Below, piece by piece: positions 1 to 8,490 of a DNA stretch of 21,971 nt (the stretch's first letter is position 1; each line of letters starts with the position of its first letter). Source of the DNA: Chara braunii. Lineage: Eukaryota > Streptophyta > Charophyceae > Charales > Characeae. A model generated the notes under the pieces. It worked only from the letters and a program-made list of their open reading frames with translations. It did no database searches and had not been told where the DNA came from. The position numbers were made by a program, and so were the translations under genes. The DNA lies in assembly GCA_003427395.1 (NCBI GenBank), contig BFEA01000092.1:3097220-3119190 (forward strand), in the 5' to 3' direction.

Positions 1-29
1 GGTAGATTTCTCCCCGCCCCGCCCCACCT

Positions 30-52
30 CCCCCCCCCCCGCCCCCCCCCCC

Positions 53-114
<62 letters not shown>
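30..114. repeat. Poly-C run followed by (CT)n microsatellite
   Basis: Positions 30-63 are almost all C, broken by one G at 41, and continue directly into about 25 CT dinucleotides. This is a simple-sequence repeat. The exact length in an assembly is unreliable for such tracts. A similar (CT)n tract closes the window at 21872-21932. Confidence 0.97.
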
Positions 115-117
<3 letters not shown>

Positions 118-1006
118 GACTTTATCAAAGTGATAGTAGCCCAAGTTTCCGATGCCCGCGAGAGAGCTACGATCATGAGAGATGAACGTTGCGCAAGTCG
201 ACAAACCGATCTTCAGATGATGTATACAGCCATGCAAACGCAGTGCTGTCCATGACCGTCACCGAACGGTGACCCTAATCACACTATAATATACATTGAA
301 GATCAGTACTTCAACGAATCAGAGAGCTAGTGCTGCTACTGCTGCTCACACAAGCAAAGTAAAGCAAGCAAGCCAACGAACAACCGACAAACCAGATGAT
401 CGTCGGCCGGTGCATGGCGCCCATCTTTGCCATGCGCATTGTACTCATTCCTCCCCGCCAAAAACACAAAAAAAAAAAACAAGGGAAAGGTAACAAACAC
501 CCGTCAACATCGACGAGATGCCCCCACGAGCCGACGAGATCAAAATGCCCCCGACGTACTCAACTCAAATAGAGACGAGATGGGAGTGCCCAGCCATAGT
601 CTGTCTGACCTGTGCCCCGCACGGAAATAATGGGAGTGCCCAGCCGACGGAAGAAAGATAACAAAAACCGACGTCATGGAAATGATCAGAAGCCAATTAA
701 CCATAAAAATAAAAACGAAATGATCCCAAGTAATAGCAAATCTGAGGCAAAGACGAAGCAATCTGGCATATAGTCTGATATCCAACGTGTCATCCTCCGG
801 CGAAATCGGACGTGTTCCGAACGCTTGGCTTAAGTCTAAACATAATCTAAAACCTTCTGACAATCCGTGAGTTAGTGATATGAAAAGATTGATCTTACTA
901 GAAAACAGAAAAAGAGATTGACCTAAAAAAAAAAACAAACAAAAAACACCAGAAAAAGAGATTGACCTCCGTGTATAAGAGATGTACTGTAATTCGACAA
1001 GGCATC
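115..1006. other. Gene-free stretch with short direct repeats
   Basis: I see no convincing gene. The frames here are short or lack any recognisable domain. Two direct duplications are visible: a 16-bp sequence (atgggagtgcccagcc) at 580-595 and 630-645, and a 19-bp sequence (cagaaaaagagattgacct) at 906-924 and 950-968, the latter flanking an A-rich run. Confidence 0.6.
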
Positions 1007-1044
1007 CGATGACGTGGTGCAACCTCGATGACGTGGTACAATCT
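1007..1044. repeat. Two tandem 19-bp units containing TGACGTGG
   Basis: Units at 1007-1025 and 1026-1044 both begin cgatgacgtggt and differ at a few later bases. TGACGTGG contains the ACGT core bound by plant bZIP factors (known for the family). Regulatory activity here is inference only, because no adjacent transcription unit is established. Confidence 0.6.
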
Positions 1045-1155
1045 GGGACTTGGCGTATCTGGCACGCGCGGAATGTACGAGAACGGATTAAGTAGTAGAG
1101 CCTATCAAGCAAAAAAGAGGCAATAATAGTACGTCAACCTGTCCCTCCACCTGCC

Positions 1156-1268
1156 AAAGATCGAATTTTCCCGCACAAAGATCGAATTCTCCCGCGAAAA
1201 GATCGAAAGATCGAATTTTCCCGCGAAAAGATCGAATTCTCCCGCGAAAAGATCGAATTTTCCCGCGC
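1156..1268. repeat. 21-bp tandem array with E2F-like sites
   Basis: The unit is aaagatcgaattttcccgcg plus one base. Copies start at 1156, 1177, 1206, 1227 and 1248, with a truncated 8-bp copy at 1198-1205. Full copies alternate between ttttcccgc and ttctcccgc variants. The ttttcccgc copies match the E2F consensus WTTSSCSS on the plus strand. Several cccgcgaaaa junctions match it on the minus strand as well. The repeat structure is directly visible. Binding by E2F/DP is inference. On the minus strand the 21-bp period equals seven codons, so a heptapeptide repeat appears in translation, but I do not regard that frame as a gene. Confidence 0.9.
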
Positions 1269-1980
1269 AAACATGTACACGATGACAATCCAGCCTGTCT
1301 GTCTGTCACCTGCTCCCTCGCTCGCCTACTCTAGACGTCGACAGAGTCTGCTTCTGGTCAGGAAGGTAAGTTAAGCCGACAATGCGTCTGACAATTGCAC
1401 GCATGCGCCCATGCAATGTGTTTGACAATTGCACGCATGCGTTTGACAATGCGCGATCAGCCAGGCATCGCGCGGACGTACCTCCACATCAGCTTCCCGT
1501 CTGTCTGTCTGTCGATGGAAGCAGATCAGGCGACACCGGATGCGAAAATCTATGAAGCACTTCAACCCCCGATCGAAGTACTGCGCCCCGTCGAGCGCCA
1601 GCAAACGCACTTCGGCGCTCGACAAAAAGAAAAGAAGAAGGCCACTACAGTAATACGGTTACCAGTGGTTTCCCTCCGCAAAGCGAAAGCGAAGGGGTTT
1701 GCTGAAACAATCGCGTCCAGTCACTTTGCCAGAGTTCAGCCTACCATGTCAGTCTCTTTTTCCGATCGACCATCCCGTCACTCTGCCTGCATCTCGGTCC
1801 ACGTGCTGTCAACCCGCCTGTAGCCGGACCTGCTACTCTCAGTGGCACAGAACGCGACCCGCCTGTATCCCGGCCTGCTACTCTGCCAGGCCTGCTACTC
1901 TGTCAGTGGCACAGAACGCGTGCGCGTCGTTCTGACATGGCTCTGAAGAACTAACGCGCATCACCGAGATCGGTTTCGTC
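1269..1980. other. Gene-free stretch with imperfect tandem repeats
   Basis: No gene is supported. A 19-bp sequence (tgacaattgcacgcatgcg) occurs at 1389-1407 and 1423-1441, with a shortened third copy at 1442-1453. A short (ctgt)n lies near 1500. At about 1825-1921 the motif cctgctactct occurs three times and cagtggcacagaacgcg twice, suggesting unequal duplication. Frames across this region are low in information and probably spurious. Confidence 0.55.
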
Positions 1981-2003
1981 AAAAAAAAAAAAAAAAAAAA
2001 AAA
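1981..2003. repeat. Poly-A run (23 A)
   Basis: An uninterrupted run of 23 A residues. It could be the tail of an old retroposed sequence lying to its left, but I see no recognisable body or target-site duplication. Confidence 0.95.
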
Positions 2004-2582
2004 GACCGGCTTCATCGCAATCTGTCAGTCGTACACTCCGTTAGTCAAACTCTACTCAAAGCATAAGGCGCCACAAAGAGGTGGGATCAGGATAACTAAA
2101 ACCTCCCCCCTCCCTCCCCCTCTCCCTCCCTTCCCTCTCCCTCCCCTTCTTTCCCCCTAAACTACCCTCCCCCACATCCCCTACTTTATGGAGTAGTCAT
2201 CGTGCTCTCAATCTGCTCAAAGAATAGACGAGGATCAGGTTACCAGAACCCCCCATTTTGACTGCATCGGACCGGAAAGACGGCTTGTGTACGTTCATTT
2301 TCAGCGTGCGTTATGTTCGGGGCAAGGGGAAGACGGTAGTATGTTCTTTTTCCCGCACCCGCAGTTCGCTCACGCTATAAGTGCCGCCACGGTGCACAGG
2401 CATCCGTCTGCGATCTTACTGCAAGCCGCGTAAGATCCCGTCCGCTATTTCCCATGTGGCCCACACGAGACCGGCATCCCCACTCCTTCCTCCGTCCGCA
2501 CCCTCGTCTCTTTAGTCTTCACGGATGACCCCTGCGCGTGACACGACAACAACAATTGCAAGGAGAAGAAATAAGGCGGCTT
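2004..2582. other. 3'-flank of the membrane-protein gene, with polypyrimidine tract
   Basis: This lies downstream of the minus-strand gene that ends at 2583. Positions 2101-2158 are nearly pure C/T (purine-rich on the gene's sense strand). I find no clear AATAAA on the minus strand near the stop codon, so the polyadenylation site cannot be placed. No other gene is visible. Confidence 0.5.
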
Positions 2583-5500
2583 TCAACCTATACGCACAGA
2601 GTTGGGCCACATCAGCGTCCACTTCCCATCCTCTTTACTCCTCTTGAGTGTACCAGGCGGAATCTTCCAGCCCTTGAACACAACTCCCTCCTCCTCCTCC
2701 TCGGCAGCTTCCGCACCCCTCAAGCTGGGTCCCCTGTCCCAACCACCTCTACCTCGACTCTCCCTCCCACGTGGCAATACCGACCCCGAGTGCACCTGCC
2801 TACCATAAAGCGTCCTCGGTCCATCACCGCCGGGCTGCGCGTCGTCCTCTGCACGCATGCCCGCTGTCTCTTTCTGCCTCCCCTGCCAAGGCCCAGAACT
2901 CAAGCCATGGGACGACGAGTACCACCACCCAGTACAGCCTGCGCTTGCTCTGCACAGACACCAGATCAAGGCTGTCATTAACAAAGCAGACACGACCGCG
3001 CAAAACCCAATCATGTGTATTACGCCGACATCAAAGCTGCCGCCCAACAGGGTCACATTCGTTACTTTGCAGGGAAGCCGTAGGAGAAGCAGCGACTGTG
3101 ACGGATGGGTGGCATCCACAACACCGTTCTTGGTGCTAAAAAAACTGCCACATGGCAGGGCCGTCTCCTCCCGATCATTCCCCTCGAGATCCCCCTTTCC
3201 CTCTTCCTCTTTTTCCTCTTCCTCCTCCCTCTCCTCCCCGCCCTCCTTGGATTTGGTCTCCAGGCGGTCAAACACTCTGTTGATCTTGCCTTCGTCGGGA
3301 TCGTGCTTCTTCAGCACAGATAGCAGCTCCGAGGGTGCCGCCGGCCCATTGCCGCGGAGAGGCGCAGCAGTCACTTCGATCAACTCTCCCCTCTGCGTCG
3401 CGATGACCACGCGCGTCGTTGCGCGCGAGTCCACGGAGACAGCCACAACCCTTCCATTGCACAGCACCTCTTCTTCCCAACCTCCGCCTCTGACGCTAGC
3501 GCTGACGTTCGTGCTGTTGATGCACTCTCCCTCATCCCAGGTGCCCAATAACGACAACTGCTGTACCTTCGTTGCGCCCGTTGAACGGCTCTCGACCTCA
3601 TTACTGCCTTTACCACTGCCCTCCGTATACCCGTGACCGATATTCGTCATTACCGAGGAAAAGCCCGCGGAAGAAGTAGGATAAGAAGATGATGAAGAGG
3701 AGGTACGAGAAGAGGAGGAAGATGCTGTACCGGACACAGAGAATAGGTGGCCATGCTCCTCCTCCTCCTCCTCCTCCTCACCCTTTGCTTGATTCGCGAT
3801 AACAGAGTACAGTGACAGGACTCGACGGGAACCTGCCTCGTTCCACGTGGCAAGCACTTGATCATCGTCGCTCAGCGCCACCAACGCACGCGCTCCGGAC
3901 TCTATCTTCTTCTGTGCGCCTTCTTCTTTCGCTATCGCCGCTGCGGCAGGATTGCGCGCACCATCCCCCCCCCGCTCTTTCTCCGGACCGCTCCCCCTCT
4001 CAGACATTGCCCTTTCCCGCTTCTTTTCCGATCCCGACTCGACCCGCTCGGTCCCCTTTCTATTACTACTAGCAAACAGACCGAAGCGTACAACGACGTC
4101 CCGAGAAGAGTCCACCACCCATCCCCACCGGCCGCTAGAGGACAGTGCCAGTGATCCCAAGGGAGCGCACAGAGCACAGCCGCTCGCGCACGCTCTCATA
4201 GTCACCTCGGCCTGCCCCGTGAGCAAATCCACTGCCACCAACCCTCTCCGCGTCGTCGCATACAGTATCTCGCGCTTTCCGTCTACCGCCACGTCAGCCG
4301 GCCCATCCAGATCCGGACTCGAAGCCACGCACCAGACGGTGGTAGCAGGAGCTCCGAAGGGGCGTGTCCTCTCCGCACTCGGCGACAGAGAAACGGCCAA
4401 GATAGAACGAGTACGTGCGTCCGCCACGTAAGCAACGGTCCCGTTGGCAGAGATCGCGATCGCTGTCGGGTCTGACAGGTGCCGATCCAGAGGCAGCGGT
4501 GGTGACGACACCCATTCATCGGGGTCAACGCCCGTCTCCGCACGATTGCCTCTCCGGCTTTTCCTAGTCAATAAAACCAATGCAGAAAATAAAGGCGAAG
4601 TTGCACCGGAATCGCTACGGGTGTTGGCGCTACTGGTGGTGGCCGTAGTAGTATTGGTGGTGGTAATAGTTCTAGTGGTACTAGAAGTACTATTGGTGGT
4701 GGTAGTAGTTCTAGTGGTACTAGAAGTAGCAGCACTGGTTGCTGCAGTAGCAGCACTAGAACGAGTAGTAGAAGCTTTAGGAGAAGGCGGAGGAGAAACT
4801 CTTTGTATAGGGATGTTCTGCGTATCCATGTCTGCAGTAATGCTCATCTCACCTCTGTAGGCAGACGCCGATACCAAGATTGGCGATTGCAAACGACGGT
4901 CGTTGGATTCTTCGGTATGTGGGATGTTATCCCACGCCCTGACAGCATCAGCATCGCCACCGCTTTTATGGTCGTCGTCAACGACGCCGGCACCACCGAC
5001 ACCCCGCTCATCTTCCAGAATCCGACTCGTGGATGAAAGCTCATTGATCGTGCGTCGAACGTCTTCGTCTTCTTCTCCGACACTCGCGGGATCCGATGCA
5101 CCCCTCAGCGGGTACGCCAGTGCCGAGTCGTCACGAGTGCAAACGAGAAGCAAGACGAGAAGAAACGACGAGCCTTCTTCGCTTCTCGTAAGCGACGTCG
5201 CTCTGATCTCCAAAGAAGACTCGTTACATGCGGCGATGATATCCCTAGATATTGTCGAGATCCGGCCCACCATCGCCAGCAGCAATGACTGTCTCTCTGC
5301 CGCATCGGTGGCTTCGACATTCATTGCTCTGGTTCCAGTCCGTCTCACAAGCGCCTTCAGCAGTTGTTGCCTCGTTTTAGCCGTCGCGCCCTTGCCCTGA
5401 TCAGGTCTACCGCTCTGTAGCTGTCCGTCTGGCGTCGTGCGTCGCTTTGTCGTTGTCCCCATGTCGCCATCGCCGCGATTCTTCCGGCCGCCTGGTCGAT

Positions 5501-5792
5501 TTCGCTGCCAAGGAGTAGTCATCAGGGGTTCGATCTCTCCACGTCCGCCCCATGATGCTCTCGCTCTTGTGCCTGTGGCCGCCCCCACTTCACCGCCGCC
5601 CTCCGAATCTTCTTCCCTAATCGTCCCCGCTACATCTACTCCCGTTGTGCGTAGCGATGGCTGTTGTGCCTGCTCCCTCTCCAATTTCAACGATAGTACT
5701 GCAGTGATTGACAGCAGCAGAAGTAATACTTGCCCAAGCAGCACGTCTGTCGCCCAGAACCGGCGACTTCCACTCCTTCCTCTTCTTCCCAT
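2583..5792 (-). CDS. Predicted single-pass membrane protein with NHL/YVTN-like beta-propeller
   Basis: A 1069-residue uninterrupted frame; start ATG complements 5790-5792 and stop TGA complements 2583-2585. A basic start is followed by a hydrophobic segment (about 17-35) suited to a signal peptide or anchor. Residues 340-398 are Thr/Ser-rich with a 13-residue duplication. Residues 435-810 hold propeller-like strands: DPTAIAISANGTVAYVADA (441-459), GPADVAVDGKREILYAT (497-513), and others near 545-572, 633-665 and 780-808. Charged loops (580-632, 670-735, 845-875) interrupt them. Four N-X-S/T sites (450, 759, 762, 912) and eight Cys lie before a transmembrane helix (923-947). A charged tail of about 120 residues follows. 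I infer type I topology with an outside or luminal propeller acting in binding. No catalytic motif or named family is recognised. Introns or a different true start are possible. Confidence 0.72.
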   Translation of the reverse strand: MGRRGRSGSRRFWATDVLLGQVLLLLLSITAVLSLKLEREQAQQPSLRTTGVDVAGTIREEDSEGGGEVGAATGTRARASWGGRGEIEPLMTTPWQRNRPGGRKNRGDGDMGTTTKRRTTPDGQLQSGRPDQGKGATAKTRQQLLKALVRRTGTRAMNVEATDAAERQSLLLAMVGRISTISRDIIAACNESSLEIRATSLTRSEEGSSFLLVLLLVCTRDDSALAYPLRGASDPASVGEEDEDVRRTINELSSTSRILEDERGVGGAGVVDDDHKSGGDADAVRAWDNIPHTEESNDRRLQSPILVSASAYRGEMSITADMDTQNIPIQRVSPPPSPKASTTRSSAATAATSAATSSTTRTTTTTNSTSSTTRTITTTNTTTATTSSANTRSDSGATSPLFSALVLLTRKSRRGNRAETGVDPDEWVSSPPLPLDRHLSDPTAIAISANGTVAYVADARTRSILAVSLSPSAERTRPFGAPATTVWCVASSPDLDGPADVAVDGKREILYATTRRGLVAVDLLTGQAEVTMRACASGCALCAPLGSLALSSSGRWGWVVDSSRDVVVRFGLFASSNRKGTERVESGSEKKRERAMSERGSGPEKERGGDGARNPAAAAIAKEEGAQKKIESGARALVALSDDDQVLATWNEAGSRRVLSLYSVIANQAKGEEEEEEEEHGHLFSVSGTASSSSSRTSSSSSSYPTSSAGFSSVMTNIGHGYTEGSGKGSNEVESRSTGATKVQQLSLLGTWDEGECINSTNVSASVRGGGWEEEVLCNGRVVAVSVDSRATTRVVIATQRGELIEVTAAPLRGNGPAAPSELLSVLKKHDPDEGKINRVFDRLETKSKEGGEEREEEEEKEEEGKGDLEGNDREETALPCGSFFSTKNGVVDATHPSQSLLLLRLPCKVTNVTLLGGSFDVGVIHMIGFCAVVSALLMTALIWCLCRASAGCTGWWYSSSHGLSSGPWQGRQKETAGMRAEDDAQPGGDGPRTLYGRQVHSGSVLPRGRESRGRGGWDRGPSLRGAEAAEEEEEGVVFKGWKIPPGTLKRSKEDGKWTLMWPNSVRIG
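4638..4770 (-). repeat. Coding minisatellite (39-bp unit) in the Thr-rich stalk
   Basis: On the plus strand, the 39-bp unit beginning attggtggtggtaatagttc at 4653 recurs at 4692 with few changes. Degenerate trinucleotide (GGT/AGT-type) repetition extends to both sides. The unit equals 13 codons and encodes near-identical Thr-rich segments at residues about 357-369 and 370-382 of the membrane protein. The in-frame period explains how the stalk could lengthen without breaking the gene. Confidence 0.85.
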
Positions 5793-7080
5793 CCCGTCAT
5801 TCGCAAAGGTGTCCGCGATCCGTGCGCCAGCTGTCCAAGTCCACGTGTCTGCTACCTGCGATCAACGTGTCGTTCGTGTATTCGGTTCTACGTGTCTGCT
5901 GTTAGGACTTTCTACGATCCACGCGTCGGCTATTCGCTTGCACGACTCCCGTTTCGTTCCGATCATCACCAGCTACTTTGTGTACTTCGTGCCCTCGCCC
6001 ACCTTACACGCACGACGCAACCCACTCATTCCGTCTCCAAACAGCGGCGCCATAGCCAGCCATCGTTCAGCTCTCCACTGGCCACTACTCTTGCTCGCAC
6101 TGCCATGTGGTCTCTCACGTGAACAGCGTCCCGATTCCTCGTGTGAACAGCGATTTCAATAATATTCGCCCGTCTGTCAATAATCATGGACGCAAGTGGA
6201 AAATAGCACATCGTAACGTCCGAGAACTTTTACTAATACCCCTTCTGACCATGACATACATAATGCAGTGACCTGAGTTGTTTCGCAGTCCGTACGGCTC
6301 CAATACCCGCCGTACCCGCCGTACCCGCCGGCGTTTGTCATGTTGCCTCGTAGGGCGGCGGGTCGTCCGTCATGTTATGACGGGTAGATCACGCGGGGCA
6401 TCAGCGGGGTTGGGCCCCTGGTCGGTCGGGGGACGGGCGGACGGCGCCGTCAGTCAGCTTATCTATACTGGTCTGTATTGGTATCAGTTAGCAAACCCAT
6501 GGCTCATTTGGTGCGTGTATCTTCCCACGCCCTAGCGGATTATACGTTCTCCATTTTTTTTCGCTGAGTAGTGCGTCCAGGACCTTCGACCTGCGACGCC
6601 GCTGCCGCTAAGCGAATGCTATGAGACGCGTGCTGCGATGAGGCTGCTACGCCCTCTCCGACCCTGCGCGTGGAGCCCTATAGACTCTGCTCGTCGGCCC
6701 CTCTGGAATCTGCGCGCGGAGCCCTCTCGACTACTGTTATACCGCGTTCCACGCGGGGACGCCGCCATTCGGGTAGCATGTGTCGTGTTCCAGACAGTAA
6801 GCTTGTTAAAGGTCTTCTCAAGTGAGGGGACGGTCAGCCTTCTGGATTTGGCAGGCTAGGGCCAGAAGTTGTGGTAGCCCTGACGTTGCATATGTTAGAC
6901 CTTGGCCAGGGGGCCAGGCGATTAGACACTGCCCCTGTGATACCTAGAACTGCATTCCTCATACCTAGAAGTGCATTCCTCATATCGGGTTGCAATAGCA
7001 TGTTAATACCACCACGCGACCTTCAATGCGCTGCATCGGACGGGGGTCGGGGAACCAACGACTGGTAATGAAAAATGAAA
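5793..7080. other. Upstream region of the membrane-protein gene; no other gene seen
   Basis: This should contain the promoter and 5' leader of the minus-strand gene starting at 5792. I cannot identify a convincing TATA element or start site. Short tandem repeats are present: three perfect 9-bp units (tacccgccg) at 6304-6330, and two 21-bp units (tacctagaactgcattcctc type) at 6941-6961 and 6962-6982. Frames in this stretch lack recognisable domains and are probably fortuitous. Confidence 0.5.
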
Positions 7081-7095
7081 GGGGTAACTTAAGTA

Positions 7096-7260
7096 GAGTC
7101 ACAAAAACGAGTTATAATTGCAGTATGGGGCAAGATACAGTTTGCAATTGCACTTCGGGCACCCTACCTGGCCAGAAAGCTGGTTTGTATACATTGCCCC
7201 AACTGCAATTGCAAACTGTATCTTGGCCCATACTGCAATTATAACTCGTTTTTCTGACTC
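7096..7260. repeat. 165-bp near-perfect inverted repeat (fold-back, MITE-like)
   Basis: The core arm at 7103-7152 pairs with 7204-7253, 49 of 50 bases complementary; the mismatch is 7130/7226. Pairing extends outward to 7096/7260 with one mismatch (7102/7254) and inward to about 7161/7195 with further mismatches, leaving a loop of about 33 nt. Weaker complementarity (ggggtaact at 7081-7089 with agtttcccc at 7267-7275) suggests a larger, eroded fold-back. It could be a MITE-like element or a hairpin-RNA locus. I see no clear target-site duplication. Confidence 0.93.
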
Positions 7261-7338
7261 CCGTGTAGTTTCCCCAAATTAAAATAAATCGAATGTTGAA
7301 AAAAATAAAACGAAAGGGGACAACGGGGGCAGCAGGGC

Positions 7339-7340
<2 letters not shown>

Positions 7341-7371
<31 letters not shown>

Positions 7372-7457
7372 GGCCCATTCGACGTGGCTACGCACCGGCT
7401 CTCTCTCTCTCTCTCGGCCCGTTCGACGTGGCAACGCACCGGCTGTCTCTCTCTCTC
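7341..7457. repeat. (GA)n/(CT)n microsatellite with two 44-bp units
   Basis: A (GA)n run at 7341-7369 precedes two copies of a GC-rich segment (cggcccattcgacgtggc type) starting at 7371 and 7415. Each copy is followed by a short (CT)n run. Because the first run is GA and the following runs are CT, the first segment can also fold back on itself. Simple repeat; no coding potential is claimed. Confidence 0.85.
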
Positions 7458-7537
7458 CCACCCGGTGTATTTCTTTGTTTCTCTTTTTTTCTTTTCGGAG
7501 GCTGGTTCGTTTTCTTTTTTTTACTTTCGTTTTTTGG

Positions 7538-7587
7538 TTTTCGAAAAATGAAGAAAAACCTGTTTTCGAAAAATGAAGAAAAACCTG
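7538..7587. repeat. Perfect tandem duplication, 2 x 25 bp
   Basis: The unit at 7538-7562, beginning ttttcgaaaaatgaagaaaa, is repeated exactly at 7563-7587. It follows a T-rich stretch. The perfect identity suggests a recent duplication. Confidence 0.95.
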
Positions 7588-7646
7588 CTACCCGTAGCTC
7601 TAGGCTCGGCAAGGCTCGGCTTACCGGTAGCGGGAGGCTTGGACTC

Positions 7647-7702
7647 NATAGCTGGGCGAGGTACTGGTGGTTTNAACCACCAGTACCTCTCTCAGCTATT
7701 GA
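7647..7702. repeat. Palindrome with two ambiguous bases, shared with 18168-18199
   Basis: The left arm, about 7648-7672 (atagctgggcgaggtactgg...), is complementary to the right arm, about 7675-7700, with two mismatches and a centre of only 1-2 nt. N lies at 7647 and at 7674 in the centre, with others just outside at 7709 and 7725. A related half (taaaccaccagtactt ggcccagctat type) occurs at 18172-18198, so the sequence belongs to a dispersed family. Confidence 0.85.
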
Positions 7703-8289
7703 TGCCGANTCTAAAAATGCCCTGNGAGCCAATTTTTGTCGAGCCTGCAAGTGAAAGGTACCAGCACAAGGGAAAAAGAGGGCGGTTCCGGTACCCTCCT
7801 CTCTGAAACCCTTCTGCTGGACCTCTGACCAGCAGAGGGAATACAAAGAAGGTCGTCGTTTTCACGCACGAAAAAGAAAAGAAGTGAAAAAAAAAAAAAA
7901 GAAAGACGCCGAAGGCATTCAAGTGCTTCCCACCTCTGACGGGAGTCTTTTTTTTAATCTGGACTCTGGAGAGGACAGCGGCCTTTCCGGTCTTTTTTAT
8001 TTTGCATTGTAGTATTACTGTGGGAACCCCGTAGCAGTCAGCCCGTGTTCAAGCCTCCAACGACGGAACATGGGCGGGTTGCACTCTAGTTGCAGGTGGG
8101 TGATACCGGCCAGGGGTCAGCCGGTAGCATTAGGACCAAGCTTCTTCAATGGGTCAGTCGCTGTGCCTCCCCTCCAGTCTCCTCCCCCTACAAACATTAG
8201 CAGTCACTGATCAATGCCACTCTCGGGGACCAAGGGGCTCTCTCTCGGTTGCAGCCGCCAAGCTTGAGCAGGAAGGTACATGAGCCGAA
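7703..8289. other. Repeat-like intergenic DNA; no gene seen
   Basis: This stretch includes A-rich and T-rich runs (near 7877-7902 and 7949) and a small hairpin (taccggc at 8104-8110 with gccggta at 8120-8126). No open frame has a recognisable domain. It is probably retroelement debris, but I cannot name a family. Confidence 0.45.
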
Positions 8290-8365
8290 TGGGGATTGAG
8301 CCCGACCTCCTGAATGCCACTCGCGTCCCTTACCTTACCAGCAGTTGATCGACCGGGAGCCCCTG
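8290..8365 (-). repeat. Degenerate tRNA-like sequence (SINE head or dead tRNA)
   Basis: On the minus strand, aggtcgggctcaatcccc (complement of about 8290-8307) resembles a tRNA T-arm/B box. About 35-45 nt upstream of it, cgatcaactgctggtaagg resembles a D-arm/A box. The acceptor ends do not pair convincingly, so this is tRNA-derived and not a working tRNA gene. Confidence 0.4.
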
Positions 8366-8412
8366 ATAAACAACAGAGATTCTGTTTCCTCAGGAAAGAA
8401 AAAAAAGTGTCC

Positions 8413-8490
8413 AGTTGATGTAGCTCAGTGGTTAGAGCACCGGTTGGAAATGCGCATTGTGGTATGAGGTTGCGGTTGCAGCCTTGCGCA
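8413..8490 (+). repeat. tRNA-derived sequence with perfect A box
   Basis: TAGCTCAGTGG at 8421-8431 matches the Pol III A-box consensus exactly, and gttagagca continues a normal D-arm. A degenerate B-box-like sequence (ggttgcagcc) lies at 8474-8483, at about the right distance. No acceptor stem closes. A second, better B-box-like sequence, ggttcgagtct at 8684-8694, lies about 260 bp from the A box, too far for a simple tRNA. The likely origin is a tRNA-headed SINE, possibly with an insertion. Confidence 0.5.

Noticed and set aside
540-1112. 190-codon minus-strand frame with hydrophobic stretches
   Set aside because: No recognisable domain. Its hydrophobic residues come from T-rich (plus-strand A-rich) runs, and it spans direct repeats.
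1156-1268. Possible CRISPR-like array
   Set aside because: The 21-bp units are directly abutting with no spacers, so this is an ordinary tandem repeat.
1088-1309. Minus-strand frame with a heptapeptide repeat
   Set aside because: The repeat follows from the 21-bp DNA period. There is no other sign of coding.
2857-3636. 259-codon plus-strand frame
   Set aside because: It is antisense to the 1069-codon membrane-protein gene and shows Ser/Pro-rich low-complexity content typical of a shadow frame.
5437-6162. 241-codon plus-strand frame overlapping the start of the membrane-protein gene
   Set aside because: It is antisense to the gene's 5' end and has no domain. It continues into repeat-like upstream DNA.
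7293-7754. Frames on both strands rich in Arg/Glu or Ser/Leu
   Set aside because: They are translations of (GA)n/(CT)n microsatellite and contain ambiguous bases.
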